NCBI GenBank assembly: GCA_031549285.1
Contig: JAVBPZ010000017.1
Span: forward strand, 1-18,808
Source of the DNA: JAAYCI01 sp031549285
Lineage (GTDB): Bacteria; Bacillota; Clostridia; Oscillospirales; Ruminococcaceae
DNA: 18,808 nt
Direction of reading: 5' to 3'
The position numbers were made by a program, and so were the translations under genes. Shown piece by piece: positions 12,424-18,808 of this stretch. The notes under the pieces are model-generated. The model did no database searches. It saw nothing but the letters and a program-made list of their open reading frames with translations, and was not told where the DNA came from. The first letter of the stretch is position 1, and each line of letters opens with the position of its first letter.

Positions 12424-14250
12424 TTATGCCTTTTTGTTCTTGTTTCCGGCCTTCATGCGCTGCTCGTGGTTCAGTATCTTCTTGCGAATGCGCAGCGAGG
12501 ACGGCGTCACCTCCACCAGCTCATCCTGCTTCAAAAACTCCAGCGCCTCTTCCAGGCTCATCCGGGTCGCCGACACCAGGCGCAGCGCGTCGTCACTGCC
12601 GGACGCCCGCATGTTGGTCAGCTGCTTTGTCTTGCATACATTCACGGTGATGTCCTCCGCCTTGGGGCTTACCCCCACCACCATGCCGGCATACACTTTT
12701 TCACCAGGCCCTATCAGCAGACGGCCACGCTCCTGCGCGTTGTACAGACCATACGCCACCGCGTCCCCGGTTTCAAAACTGATCAAACTGCCGCTGGCGC
12801 GGGTAGGCAAATCGCCACGCCATACATCGTACCCGTCAAAAATGGTGTTCAAGATCCCCTCGCCGTGCGTATCGGTCAAAAACTCGCTGCGGTAGCCAAA
12901 CAGGCCACGGCTGGGAATGCGGAACTCCACCCGCATACGGCTGCCCTGCGGGGCCATCTGCACCAGTTCGCCTTTGCGGCTGCCCAGCTTCTGCATCACG
13001 CTGCCCTGGTACTCCACCGGCACGTCCACCACCACATGCTCCATCGGCTCATAGGTTTCGTCGTTTTCCTCCCGCAGCAGCACCTTCGGCGGCGACACCT
13101 GAAACTCGAACCCTTCCCGCCGCATGGTTTCTATCAGGATGGACAGGTGCATTTCGCCCCGGCCCATCACACGGAAGGAATCACTGGTGGGCGAATCCTC
13201 CACCCGCAGGGCCACGTCCTTCAGCAGTTCCTTGTGCAGCCGGTCACGAATCTGCCGGCTGGTCACAAACTTACCCTCCTTGCCTGCAAATGGTGAATCA
13301 TTCACAGAAAAGGTCATCTCCACCGTCGGCTCGGTAATCTTCACAAACGGGATCGGCTGCACCGCGTCCGGCTGGCACAGCGTGTTGCCAATGTTGATAT
13401 CCTCCAGCCCCGAAAACGCCACAATGTCGCCCGCGGCGGCTTCCTCCACCGGGGTACGGCCCACGCCCTCAAAGCTGTACAGCGCCGTAATGCGGCCCTT
13501 TTTGTTCAGTTCCGGGTGGTTCCAGTCACACACCACTACATCCATGTTGGTTTTGATAACGCCGTTTTCCACCCGCCCAATGCCAATGCGTCCCACATAT
13601 TCGTTGTAGTCCACGCTGGAGCACAACATCGACAGCGGCGCGTCCGGGTTCCCTTCCGGGGGCTTCACATATTCCAGAATTGTCTCAAACAGCGGCTTCA
13701 AATCGGCGCCCTGCGCGTCCGGGGAATAGCTGGCGGTGCCCTCCCGCCCGGAGGTAAACACCATGGGGGAATCCAGCTGGGCATCGGTAGCGCCCAAATC
13801 CATCAGCAGCAACAGCACCTCGTCTATCACTTCCTTGATGCGCGCGTCCGGCCGGTCCACCTTGTTCACCACAATCACCAGGCTTAAATCCTGCGCCAGC
13901 GCCTTCTGCAGCACAAACCGCGTCTGCGGCATACAGCCCTCGGCGGCATCCACCAGCAGCAGCACCCCGCCCACCATTTTCAGCACCCGCTCCACCTCGC
14001 CGCCAAAATCGGCGTGGCCGGGGGTGTCCACAATATTAATCTTCACACCGTCATATACACAGCTGGCGTTCTTCGCCAAAATCGTAATGCCGCGTTCCCG
14101 CTCAATATCGCCGGAGTCCATCACCCGTTCCGCCACCTGCTGGTTTTCGCGGAATGCGCCGCTCTGTTTCAGCATCTCGTCCACCAGGGTGGTTTTGCCG
14201 TGGTCTACGTGGGCTATTATTGCGACATTGCGTAAATCTTTTCTTTCCAT
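12424..14250 (-). CDS. typA: Ribosome-associated translational GTPase TypA/BipA
   Basis: This 608-residue GTPase binds the 70S ribosome like EF-G and supports ribosome assembly and stress or cold growth. G motifs: G1 AHVDHGKTT (13-21), G2 RERGITI (51-57), G3 DTPGHADF (75-82), G4 NKVD (129-132). These are followed by the EF-Tu-like domain 2, domains III and V, and the BipA-specific C-terminal domain ending in a basic tail (KAGNKNKKA). Length is normal for the family. The open frame extends upstream, but the start was set at 14250: MERKDLRNVAIIAHVDHGKT is the conserved beginning, and AAAGG lies about 10 nt before it. It is monocistronic, divergent from the epimerase gene, with its own sigma-A promoter about 55 nt upstream. 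Confidence 0.97.
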   Translation of the reverse strand: MERKDLRNVAIIAHVDHGKTTLVDEMLKQSGAFRENQQVAERVMDSGDIERERGITILAKNASCVYDGVKINIVDTPGHADFGGEVERVLKMVGGVLLLVDAAEGCMPQTRFVLQKALAQDLSLVIVVNKVDRPDARIKEVIDEVLLLLMDLGATDAQLDSPMVFTSGREGTASYSPDAQGADLKPLFETILEYVKPPEGNPDAPLSMLCSSVDYNEYVGRIGIGRVENGVIKTNMDVVVCDWNHPELNKKGRITALYSFEGVGRTPVEEAAAGDIVAFSGLEDINIGNTLCQPDAVQPIPFVKITEPTVEMTFSVNDSPFAGKEGKFVTSRQIRDRLHKELLKDVALRVEDSPTSDSFRVMGRGEMHLSILIETMRREGFEFQVSPPKVLLREENDETYEPMEHVVVDVPVEYQGSVMQKLGSRKGELVQMAPQGSRMRVEFRIPSRGLFGYRSEFLTDTHGEGILNTIFDGYDVWRGDLPTRASGSLISFETGDAVAYGLYNAQERGRLLIGPGEKVYAGMVVGVSPKAEDITVNVCKTKQLTNMRASGSDDALRLVSATRMSLEEALEFLKQDELVEVTPSSLRIRKKILNHEQRMKAGNKNKKA

Positions 14251-14305
14251 TCCACACTTGCCTTTCCGTTTGTCTGGCTTGCACCATGCGTCTTTTCCAC
14301 AAGAA

Positions 14306-14334
14306 AGAATACCACAAACTAGGCGGATGCACAA
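14306..14334 (-). promoter_or_regulatory. Sigma-A promoter of typA
   Basis: Read leftward, TTGTGC (complement of 14329-14334), a 17-bp spacer and TATTCT (complement of 14306-14311), with TGG just before the -10. Transcription would start near 14299, leaving a leader of about 49 nt. Confidence 0.6.
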
Positions 14335-14450
14335 GCGTTTTTGCCATGCCGGCGGGAAAAGCCGCTTCCTTTTCCAAAATGCCGCCATGCCCGGCCGGAA
14401 AACATCACGCTTAAAAAAGCCGCCACGGCATGAAATCCTCCCGCCCAGCC

Positions 14451-14479
14451 TTGCTTTTCTGCGCTGTGGCCTGTATAAT
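14451..14479 (+). promoter_or_regulatory. Sigma-A promoter of the sugar-nucleotide operon
   Basis: TTGCTT (14451-14456), a 17-bp spacer and a perfect TATAAT (14474-14479). Transcription would start near 14486, about 55 nt before the epimerase ATG. Confidence 0.65.
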
Positions 14480-14540
14480 ATAATAGTTTTTAGGGCACCG
14501 GTCGTGCCCCGTATGAAAGCAAAGGCGGAACAATAAACTT

Positions 14541-15584
14541 ATGAAAATTCTCACGGTCATCGGGGCGCGCCCCCAAATGATAAAAGCGGCGGCGGTGTCG
14601 CGTTGCCTGCGGCAGTATCACCAGGAAATTCTGGTGCATACCGGCCAGCACTATGACCCCAATATGTCGGATATTTTCTTTACCGAGCTCTCCATCCCGC
14701 AGCCGGACTACAACCTGCAGATTGGCTCCGGCGGGCACGGCCAGCAAACCGGCCGCATGCTGATGGCGCTGGAGGAACTATACCTTTCGCAAAAGCCGGA
14801 CCTGGTGTTGGTCTATGGGGACACCAACTCCACCCTGGCCGGGGCGCTGGCCGCCTCCAAGCTACACATTCCCGTGGCGCATGTAGAGGCCGGCCTGCGC
14901 AGCTTCAACATGGCCATGCCGGAGGAGCAAAACCGCATCCTCACCGACCACATTTCCAACTACCTGTTCATCCCCACCGAGACCGCCCGCGAAAACCTGG
15001 CAAACGAGGGCCTTACCGCCGGGGTGCACAATGTGGGCGATGTCATGTACGACGGTGTCCTGTACTACCGCGAAAAGGCGGGCACCGCTATTCTGCAGAC
15101 GCTGGGCATAACCGGCCCGTACCTGCTGGCTACCATCCACCGCGCGGAAAACACCGATGATCCCCAGCGCCTTGCCGCTATTGTACGCGCGCTGAATCGC
15201 AGTGGCAAAACCATTGTGCTGCCGCTGCACCCGCGCACCCGCAAATTCCTGGCCCAATACGGCATTGAAACCGCCGATAACATCCATGTCATAGAACCTA
15301 TCGGCTACCTGGACATGCTGGCGCTGGAGGCCAACGCCAGCAAAATCGTCACCGACTCTGGCGGCGTGCAGAAGGAAGCGTATTTCCTGGCAAAACCCTG
15401 CATCACCATGCGCGACGAAACCGAATGGGTGGAAACTGTGGCAAACGGGTGGAACGTCATCGTGGGCAGCGACGAAGAAAAAATTGTAAACGCCATCGCT
15501 GCTTTTGCGCCCACCGGCCAGCCGCCCGCCGTGTTTGGCAACGGCGCCGCCGCGCAGAACATCTGCGATATACTGAACGCATAA
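14541..15584 (+). CDS. wecB: Non-hydrolysing UDP-N-acetylglucosamine 2-epimerase family
   Basis: This 347-residue cytoplasmic enzyme inverts C2 of a UDP-GlcNAc-type sugar, giving the manno form for surface polysaccharides. GT-B fold motifs: GARPQ (8-12), GDTNST (93-98), HVEAGLRS (114-121, Glu116), PEEQNR (127-132), TIHRAEN (199-205), PLHPRT (228-233) and DSGGVQKEA (272-280). The N-terminal GARPQ replaces the GTRPE usual in WecB, which I associate with the WbpI/other-substrate branch; the exact sugar is therefore open. The ribosome binding site is weak (AAAGGCGG, about 12 nt away). It starts an operon: the dehydrogenase follows after 81 nt and a glycosyltransferase after that. Confidence 0.9.
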   Translation: MKILTVIGARPQMIKAAAVSRCLRQYHQEILVHTGQHYDPNMSDIFFTELSIPQPDYNLQIGSGGHGQQTGRMLMALEELYLSQKPDLVLVYGDTNSTLAGALAASKLHIPVAHVEAGLRSFNMAMPEEQNRILTDHISNYLFIPTETARENLANEGLTAGVHNVGDVMYDGVLYYREKAGTAILQTLGITGPYLLATIHRAENTDDPQRLAAIVRALNRSGKTIVLPLHPRTRKFLAQYGIETADNIHVIEPIGYLDMLALEANASKIVTDSGGVQKEAYFLAKPCITMRDETEWVETVANGWNVIVGSDEEKIVNAIAAFAPTGQPPAVFGNGAAAQNICDILNA

Positions 15585-15665
15585 TCTGTTGCCGGCACAG
15601 CCGTGTCGCACACCGGCCGCGCCGCACAATACCTTGCTAAAATGAGAGGAAGGACATCGCATAGT

Positions 15666-16988
15666 ATGGGAATGAAAGAACTGCTCTTGGAAAAAATTGA
15701 AAAGCGCGACATCGTCGTCGGGGTGGTGGGCCTGGGGTACGTGGGCCTGCCGCTGGCGGTGGAAAAGGCCAAGGCCGGGTTTAAAACCATCGGCTTCGAC
15801 GTAAACGCTGACAAGGTACGCCTGGTAAACGAAAAACACAACTACATCGGCGACGTGGTAGATGGGGACCTTGCCCAGATGGTGGAAACCGGTATGCTGC
15901 GCGCCACCACCGAGTTTGCCGACGTGGTCAAGGCGGATTTCATCGCCATCTGTGTGCCCACCCCGCTGGATGCACACCAACAGCCGGACATCAGCTATGT
16001 GAAAAGCTCCACCGAGGCTATTGCACAGCATCTGTCCGCCAACACCATGGTGGTTCTGGAAAGCACCACCTACCCCGGCACCACCGAGGAACTGATAAAA
16101 CCCCTGCTAGAAAACGGCAGCGGCCTTACCTGCGGCAAAGACTTTTACCTTGGCTTTTCGCCGGAGCGGGTGGACCCCGGCAACCTGCTGTATAAAACCA
16201 AGAATACCCCCAAAGTGGTCGGCGCCATCGGCGCAGACGCCACCGAGGTGATCGCCGCCATGTACCGCGCCGTGCTGGACAGCGATATCTTTGAGGCCTC
16301 CAGCCCCGCCATTGCGGAGATGGAAAAAATCCTGGAAAACACCTACCGCAACATCAATATCGGCTTGATGAACGAGCTGGCCCAGCTGTGCCACAAAATG
16401 GACATTGACATTTGGGAAGTGGTAGAGGCCGCCAAAACCAAACCCTATGGCTTTCAGGCATTTTATCCAGGCCCCGGCCTTGGCGGACACTGCATCCCGC
16501 TGGACCCGTACTACCTGTCCTGGAAAGCACGGGAATACGGTTTCCACACCAGCATGATTGAAAGCAGCATGATGATCAACGATAAAATGCCGGAATACTG
16601 CATCGAGCGCATCATGAATATCCTGAACCGGCACGAAAAATCCCTGGCTGGTGCGCGAGTTTTGCAGCTGGGCATTGCCTACAAGCAGGATATCGACGAC
16701 TACCGCGAGAGCCCGGCGCTGAAGGTGTTCGAGCTGCTGCAGGAAAAAGGCGCCAGAATTACGGTACACGACCCGTATGTGGCCACCTTCCGCGCAGGCG
16801 GCCAGGCGTATGACACCTGTGGCCCCTTGACCCCGGAACTGCTGAAGGCAGCAGATCTGGTGGTCATCACCACCGGCCACACCACCGTGGACTATGCCAT
16901 GGTGCAGCAAAATGCCACCGCTATCTTCGACACCAAAAACGTCATGCGCTCCCGCGGCGTCACCGGCGACAACATCGAAATTCTGTAA
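15666..16988 (+). CDS. Nucleotide-sugar 6-dehydrogenase (WbpA/WecC family)
   Basis: This 440-residue NAD-dependent enzyme oxidises C6 of a UDP-N-acetyl-hexosamine to the uronic acid in two steps. An N-terminal Rossmann motif GLGYVGLP (22-29), CVPTP (96-100), ESTTYPGTTEE (132-142), GFSPERVDPG (163-172) and the catalytic loop GGHCIPLDPYYLSWKA (273-288, Cys276) are all present. The 'IPLDPYYLSWKAREYG' form is closer to WbpA (UDP-GlcNAc 6-dehydrogenase) than to E. coli WecC, although the epimerase next door would suit UDP-ManNAc. Substrate is therefore left open. The start was set at 15666, with GGAAGGA about 11 nt upstream; ATG 15672 is also possible. A hairpin follows the gene. Confidence 0.9.
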   Translation: MGMKELLLEKIEKRDIVVGVVGLGYVGLPLAVEKAKAGFKTIGFDVNADKVRLVNEKHNYIGDVVDGDLAQMVETGMLRATTEFADVVKADFIAICVPTPLDAHQQPDISYVKSSTEAIAQHLSANTMVVLESTTYPGTTEELIKPLLENGSGLTCGKDFYLGFSPERVDPGNLLYKTKNTPKVVGAIGADATEVIAAMYRAVLDSDIFEASSPAIAEMEKILENTYRNINIGLMNELAQLCHKMDIDIWEVVEAAKTKPYGFQAFYPGPGLGGHCIPLDPYYLSWKAREYGFHTSMIESSMMINDKMPEYCIERIMNILNRHEKSLAGARVLQLGIAYKQDIDDYRESPALKVFELLQEKGARITVHDPYVATFRAGGQAYDTCGPLTPELLKAADLVVITTGHTTVDYAMVQQNATAIFDTKNVMRSRGVTGDNIEIL

Positions 16989-17001
16989 ACCAACAAAACG
17001 C

Positions 17002-17034
17002 AAACGCCAGTCGACTCCCATCGGCTGGCGTTTT
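17002..17034 (+). terminator. Hairpin after the dehydrogenase gene
   Basis: AAACGCCAG (17002-17010) pairs with CTGGCGTTT (17025-17033), and the stem extends inward by four more pairs including one wobble. Only four T residues follow (17031-17034). It may be a weak terminator that lowers expression of the glycosyltransferase downstream. Confidence 0.55.
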
Positions 17035-17094
17035 GAGCAGGTCAACAAAACATAGCGAACCGGCACTGCAAAAACCGTTTCCACAGGAGGGCCC

Positions 17095-18261
17095 ATGGCA
17101 AACAACGGCATGCAAACAGCGCAGGTGCTTATCCTTGCGTTCACAGACCTGCGCCGGGACATGCGCATCCGCCGCCAGATAGAGGCCCTGGTGCCGCATT
17201 GCCGGGTGACGGCGGTGGGAAATGAAGACCCTGCCATTCCCGGCTGCGCCTTTGTGCCCACCGGTTTCCACGAAAAAACCCCGGGCGAGCGCCTGGGCAT
17301 CTATTCCCGCTATCTTCTGGGCCGGTTCGAGGCCGCCTACTGGTACCCCCGCTGGCTGCGGGAACTGCGCCAGCGCCTGCAGCAAAGCACCTACGACGTC
17401 ATTCTGGCAAACGACACCGATACCCTTCCTCTGGCGTGTACCCTCACCGCACGGCATGGTATTTTGTTCGACGCGCACGAGTATTCCCCGCTGGAGTTTG
17501 AAAACAGCCTACTTTGGCGCATCCTTTTTTCTCGCTTCCGCCGGTATTTGTGCAAAACCTATATACCCCGCACCACCCGGCGCACCACGGTGGCCTCCGG
17601 CATTGCGCAGGAATACCGGCAGCAGTTTGGGCTGCCTTTTTCGCTTATCACCAACGCCCCCGCATACCAGGACCTTTCCCCGCATCCCACCGCTGAGGAC
17701 CAAATTAACATGGTGCATCCCGGCGCCGCACTGGCTTCGCGCGGCATCGAAAGCATGCTGCAGGTCATGCGCTATACCGACCCTCGCTTTCATTTGCACT
17801 TTTACCTCATGGGCAACCCGCGGTATATCGCCCGCCTGCAGCGCCAGGCGGCAGACCTGCCCTCCGTACATTTTCACCAGCCGGTCCCTGCCGGCCAGCT
17901 GCCCGCTACCCTAAACCAATACGATATCGGCCTGTACCTCATCTCCGGTACCAACTTTAACGAAAAACACTCCCTGCCCAACAAATTCTTTGAGTTTATA
18001 CAAGGCCGGCTTGCCATCGCCATTGGCCCCTCGGTAGAAATGCGCCCGTATGTGCAGCAATATGACCTTGGCATTGTAGCCCCCAGTTTCCAGCCAAAAG
18101 AGATGGCCGCTATGCTAAACGCACTTACCGCCGCGGAAATAGATTTATTCAAGCAAAACAGCCACCAACAGGCACATACCCTCAGCGCGCAGCAAAACGC
18201 CGCGCACCTGCAGGCGCTCATCGCCGGCATGCTGGCAGACAAACCGGACACAACCGCATAG
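17095..18261 (+). CDS. GT-B (GT4-like) glycosyltransferase
   Basis: This 388-residue cytoplasmic or membrane-associated enzyme is predicted to transfer a sugar from a nucleotide donor to a lipid- or polymer-linked acceptor. The N-terminal acceptor half has VLILAFTDLRRDMRIRRQIE at the start, VILANDTDTLPLA (102-114) and FDAHEYSP (125-132), all common in GT4 relatives. The donor half opens with VHPG (207-210) and carries NKFFEFIQGRLAIAIG (296-311), where Glu300 is the likely nucleotide-sugar-binding acid. There are no membrane helices. AGGAGG is only 4 nt from the ATG, a short spacing; the next ATG (17110) is too far. It follows the epimerase and dehydrogenase, so it may use their uronic-acid product. 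Acceptor and donor cannot be told. Confidence 0.8.
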   Translation: MANNGMQTAQVLILAFTDLRRDMRIRRQIEALVPHCRVTAVGNEDPAIPGCAFVPTGFHEKTPGERLGIYSRYLLGRFEAAYWYPRWLRELRQRLQQSTYDVILANDTDTLPLACTLTARHGILFDAHEYSPLEFENSLLWRILFSRFRRYLCKTYIPRTTRRTTVASGIAQEYRQQFGLPFSLITNAPAYQDLSPHPTAEDQINMVHPGAALASRGIESMLQVMRYTDPRFHLHFYLMGNPRYIARLQRQAADLPSVHFHQPVPAGQLPATLNQYDIGLYLISGTNFNEKHSLPNKFFEFIQGRLAIAIGPSVEMRPYVQQYDLGIVAPSFQPKEMAAMLNALTAAEIDLFKQNSHQQAHTLSAQQNAAHLQALIAGMLADKPDTTA

Positions 18262-18277
18262 CAGTGTGGACAAAACA

Positions 18278-18318
18278 AAAATTCGTCGTCAATTAGAAAC
18301 TAATCAACGACGAATTTT
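18278..18318. terminator. Bidirectional terminator between the glycosyltransferase and tRNA-Val
   Basis: AAAATTCGTCGT (18278-18289) pairs with ACGACGAATTTT (18307-18318). Beyond a small internal loop, ATTAG / CTAAT (18292-18296 and 18300-18304) closes on AAA. The T run on the right serves the glycosyltransferase, and the A run on the left serves tRNA-Val, whose 3' end is at 18320. Confidence 0.85.
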
Positions 18319-18319
18319 T

Positions 18320-18395
18320 TGGTGGAAGCTAAGGAACTCGAATCCCTGACCCCCTGCACGTCAAGCAGGTGCTCTACCAGCTGAGCTAAGCTTCC
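18320..18395 (-). tRNA. tRNA-Val (anticodon GAC)
   Basis: A 76-nt cloverleaf. The acceptor stem GGAAGCT / AGCTTCC is perfect, the anticodon arm is CCTGC-TTGACGT-GCAGG with GAC at positions 34-36, the T arm contains GATTCGAGTTCC, and CCA is encoded after discriminator A. It reads GUC and GUU codons. It has its own promoter and terminator. Confidence 0.95.
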
Positions 18396-18430
18396 ATACT
18401 ATCCGGGCCGGATACCCAAGCCGCTTTCCT

Positions 18431-18459
18431 ATGATAATATAATTCCGGGCAAATTGCAA
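18431..18459 (-). promoter_or_regulatory. Promoter of tRNA-Val
   Basis: Read leftward: TTGCAA (18454-18459), a 17-bp spacer and TATCAT (complement of 18431-18436). The predicted start near 18424 leaves a short 5' extension of about 29 nt before the mature tRNA. Confidence 0.65.
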
Positions 18460-18536
18460 GGTTTTCATCTGAAAGGAGCCTTTCCAAGACAGGGCCTAGC
18501 CCGCATGCAAAAAGCACGGTGCTGTTCTTATAAAGA

Positions 18537-18565
18537 TTGACAACCTACCCTGCATTAGATATAAT
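18537..18565 (+). promoter_or_regulatory. Perfect-consensus sigma-A promoter of tRNA-Pro
   Basis: TTGACA (18537-18542), exactly 17 bp, then TATAAT (18560-18565): all twelve consensus bases match. Transcription would start near 18572, 21 nt before the tRNA. Confidence 0.9.
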
Positions 18566-18592
18566 TATAAAGCCGCTTTAGGGCGGCAGTGC

Positions 18593-18668
18593 CCGGGTGT
18601 AGCGCAGATGGTAGCGCGCCTGAATGGGGTTCAGGAGGCCGCAAGTTCGACTCTTGTCACTCGGACCA
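18593..18668 (+). tRNA. tRNA-Pro (anticodon GGG)
   Basis: A 76-nt cloverleaf. The acceptor stem CCGGGTG / CACTCGG has one G-U pair, the D arm is GCGC-AGATGGTA-GCGC, the anticodon arm CCTGA-ATGGGGT-TCAGG has GGG at 34-36, the T arm is GCAAG-TTCGACT-CTTGT, and CCA is encoded. C1-G72 is the usual identity pair of bacterial tRNA-Pro. It reads CCC and CCU. Confidence 0.95.
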
Positions 18669-18673
18669 AATAG

Positions 18674-18699
18674 GAACCCCCCGGCGAAGCCGGGGGTTC
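18674..18699 (+). terminator. Hairpin after tRNA-Pro
   Basis: CCGGC (18681-18685) pairs with GCCGG (18689-18693) around loop GAA, and the stem continues through CCC/GGG and GAA/TTC with one bulged C. The T run after it is poor (TTCTTC), so termination strength is uncertain. Confidence 0.55.
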
Positions 18700-18724
18700 T
18701 TCATATGCGCGCAAAGCGCTATGA

Positions 18725-18752
18725 TGCCAGCGGAGCCTCAAGGCTCATGGCA
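18725..18752. repeat. Hairpin near the right edge
   Basis: TGCCA-gcg-GAGCC-tcaa-GGCTC-a-TGGCA forms a two-part stem with a tetraloop. It lies just past the stop codon of the possible leftward gene at the window edge, and resembles the GC-rich intergenic hairpins at 10896-10960. There is no T run on either side. Confidence 0.4.
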
Positions 18753-18774
18753 GGGCCTGTCGCCTGCAGGGGTG

Positions 18775-18808
18775 CTATTTGTCAGCCTTGAACGGGTCCA
18801 CGTACTCC
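18775..18808 (-). CDS. Possible C-terminal end of a leftward gene (partial)
   Basis: Read leftward from the window edge, one frame gives EYVDPFKADK followed by TAG (complement of 18775-18777). The residues look like a real protein end, and a hairpin follows. Only ten codons are visible and the gene cannot be named. It may also be chance. Confidence 0.3.
   Translation of the reverse strand, partial: EYVDPFKADK

Noticed and set aside
12352..13296. A 314-codon plus-strand open frame over the end of typA
   Set aside because: It is a His/Gln/Leu-rich mirror of typA, with no ribosome binding site or motif.
16107..17300. A long minus-strand open frame across the dehydrogenase and glycosyltransferase
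   Set aside because: It would span two genes and a terminator, and it has no recognisable domain or start signal.
1..18808. CRISPR arrays, insertion sequences, prophage or integrase genes
   Set aside because: No spaced direct repeats, transposase or integrase motifs were found on either strand.

Overview
The window looks like chromosomal DNA of a moderately GC-rich, low-redundancy Gram-positive gut Clostridia, probably Oscillospiraceae/Ruminococcaceae (Faecalibacterium, Subdoligranulum or Gemmiger type). This placement is an inference. It rests on AGGAGG-type ribosome binding sites, sigma-A promoters, lipobox signal peptides, a BlaI/M56 pair, tRNA genes with encoded CCA, and GC-rich hairpin clusters between genes. 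There are no transposases, no CRISPR array and no phage genes.

Layout. 1-223: a small palindromic repeat and a terminator. 224-685 (-): a four-helix membrane protein of unknown function. 686-1443: a long non-coding stretch with a strong forward promoter, an attenuator-like RNA fold, a leftward terminator and a helix that buries a ribosome binding site. 1444-5583 (+): potABCD, a complete spermidine/putrescine ABC importer, with a second hairpin before potD. 5655-5816 (-): a 53-residue, highly charged protein. 6159-8160 (+): a BlaI-type repressor overlapping a BlaR1-like M56 metalloprotease that carries an M23 (LytM) domain as its outside sensor, driven by a promoter with paired CTAC-N5-GTAG operators. 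8252-9157 (-): a PflX-like radical SAM protein. 9335-10579 (+): deoD and cdd for nucleoside salvage. 10580-11021: a terminator and a cluster of GC-rich hairpins. 11022-12146 (+): a BMP-family (nucleoside-binding type) lipoprotein. 12424-14250 (-): the ribosome-associated GTPase TypA/BipA. 14541-18261 (+): a UDP-sugar 2-epimerase, a nucleotide-sugar 6-dehydrogenase and a GT-B glycosyltransferase, the beginning of a surface polysaccharide locus. 18320-18668: divergent tRNA-Val(GAC) and tRNA-Pro(GGG), each with its own promoter. 18775-18808 (-): possibly the last codons of another gene.

How the genes work together. PotA energises PotB/PotC, and PotD delivers polyamine from outside. The BlaI/M56/M23 pair has the layout of a one-track envelope-stress sensor: an outside domain built like a peptidoglycan endopeptidase, an inside zinc protease, and a repressor as likely target. 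DeoD, Cdd and the BMP lipoprotein fit nucleoside capture and breakdown, although no nucleoside permease is present here. The epimerase and dehydrogenase would together supply an activated N-acetyl-mannosaminuronate-type sugar for the neighbouring glycosyltransferase. The parts most worth following up are the structured potA leader and the M56-M23 sensor with its degenerate active site and internal lipobox.
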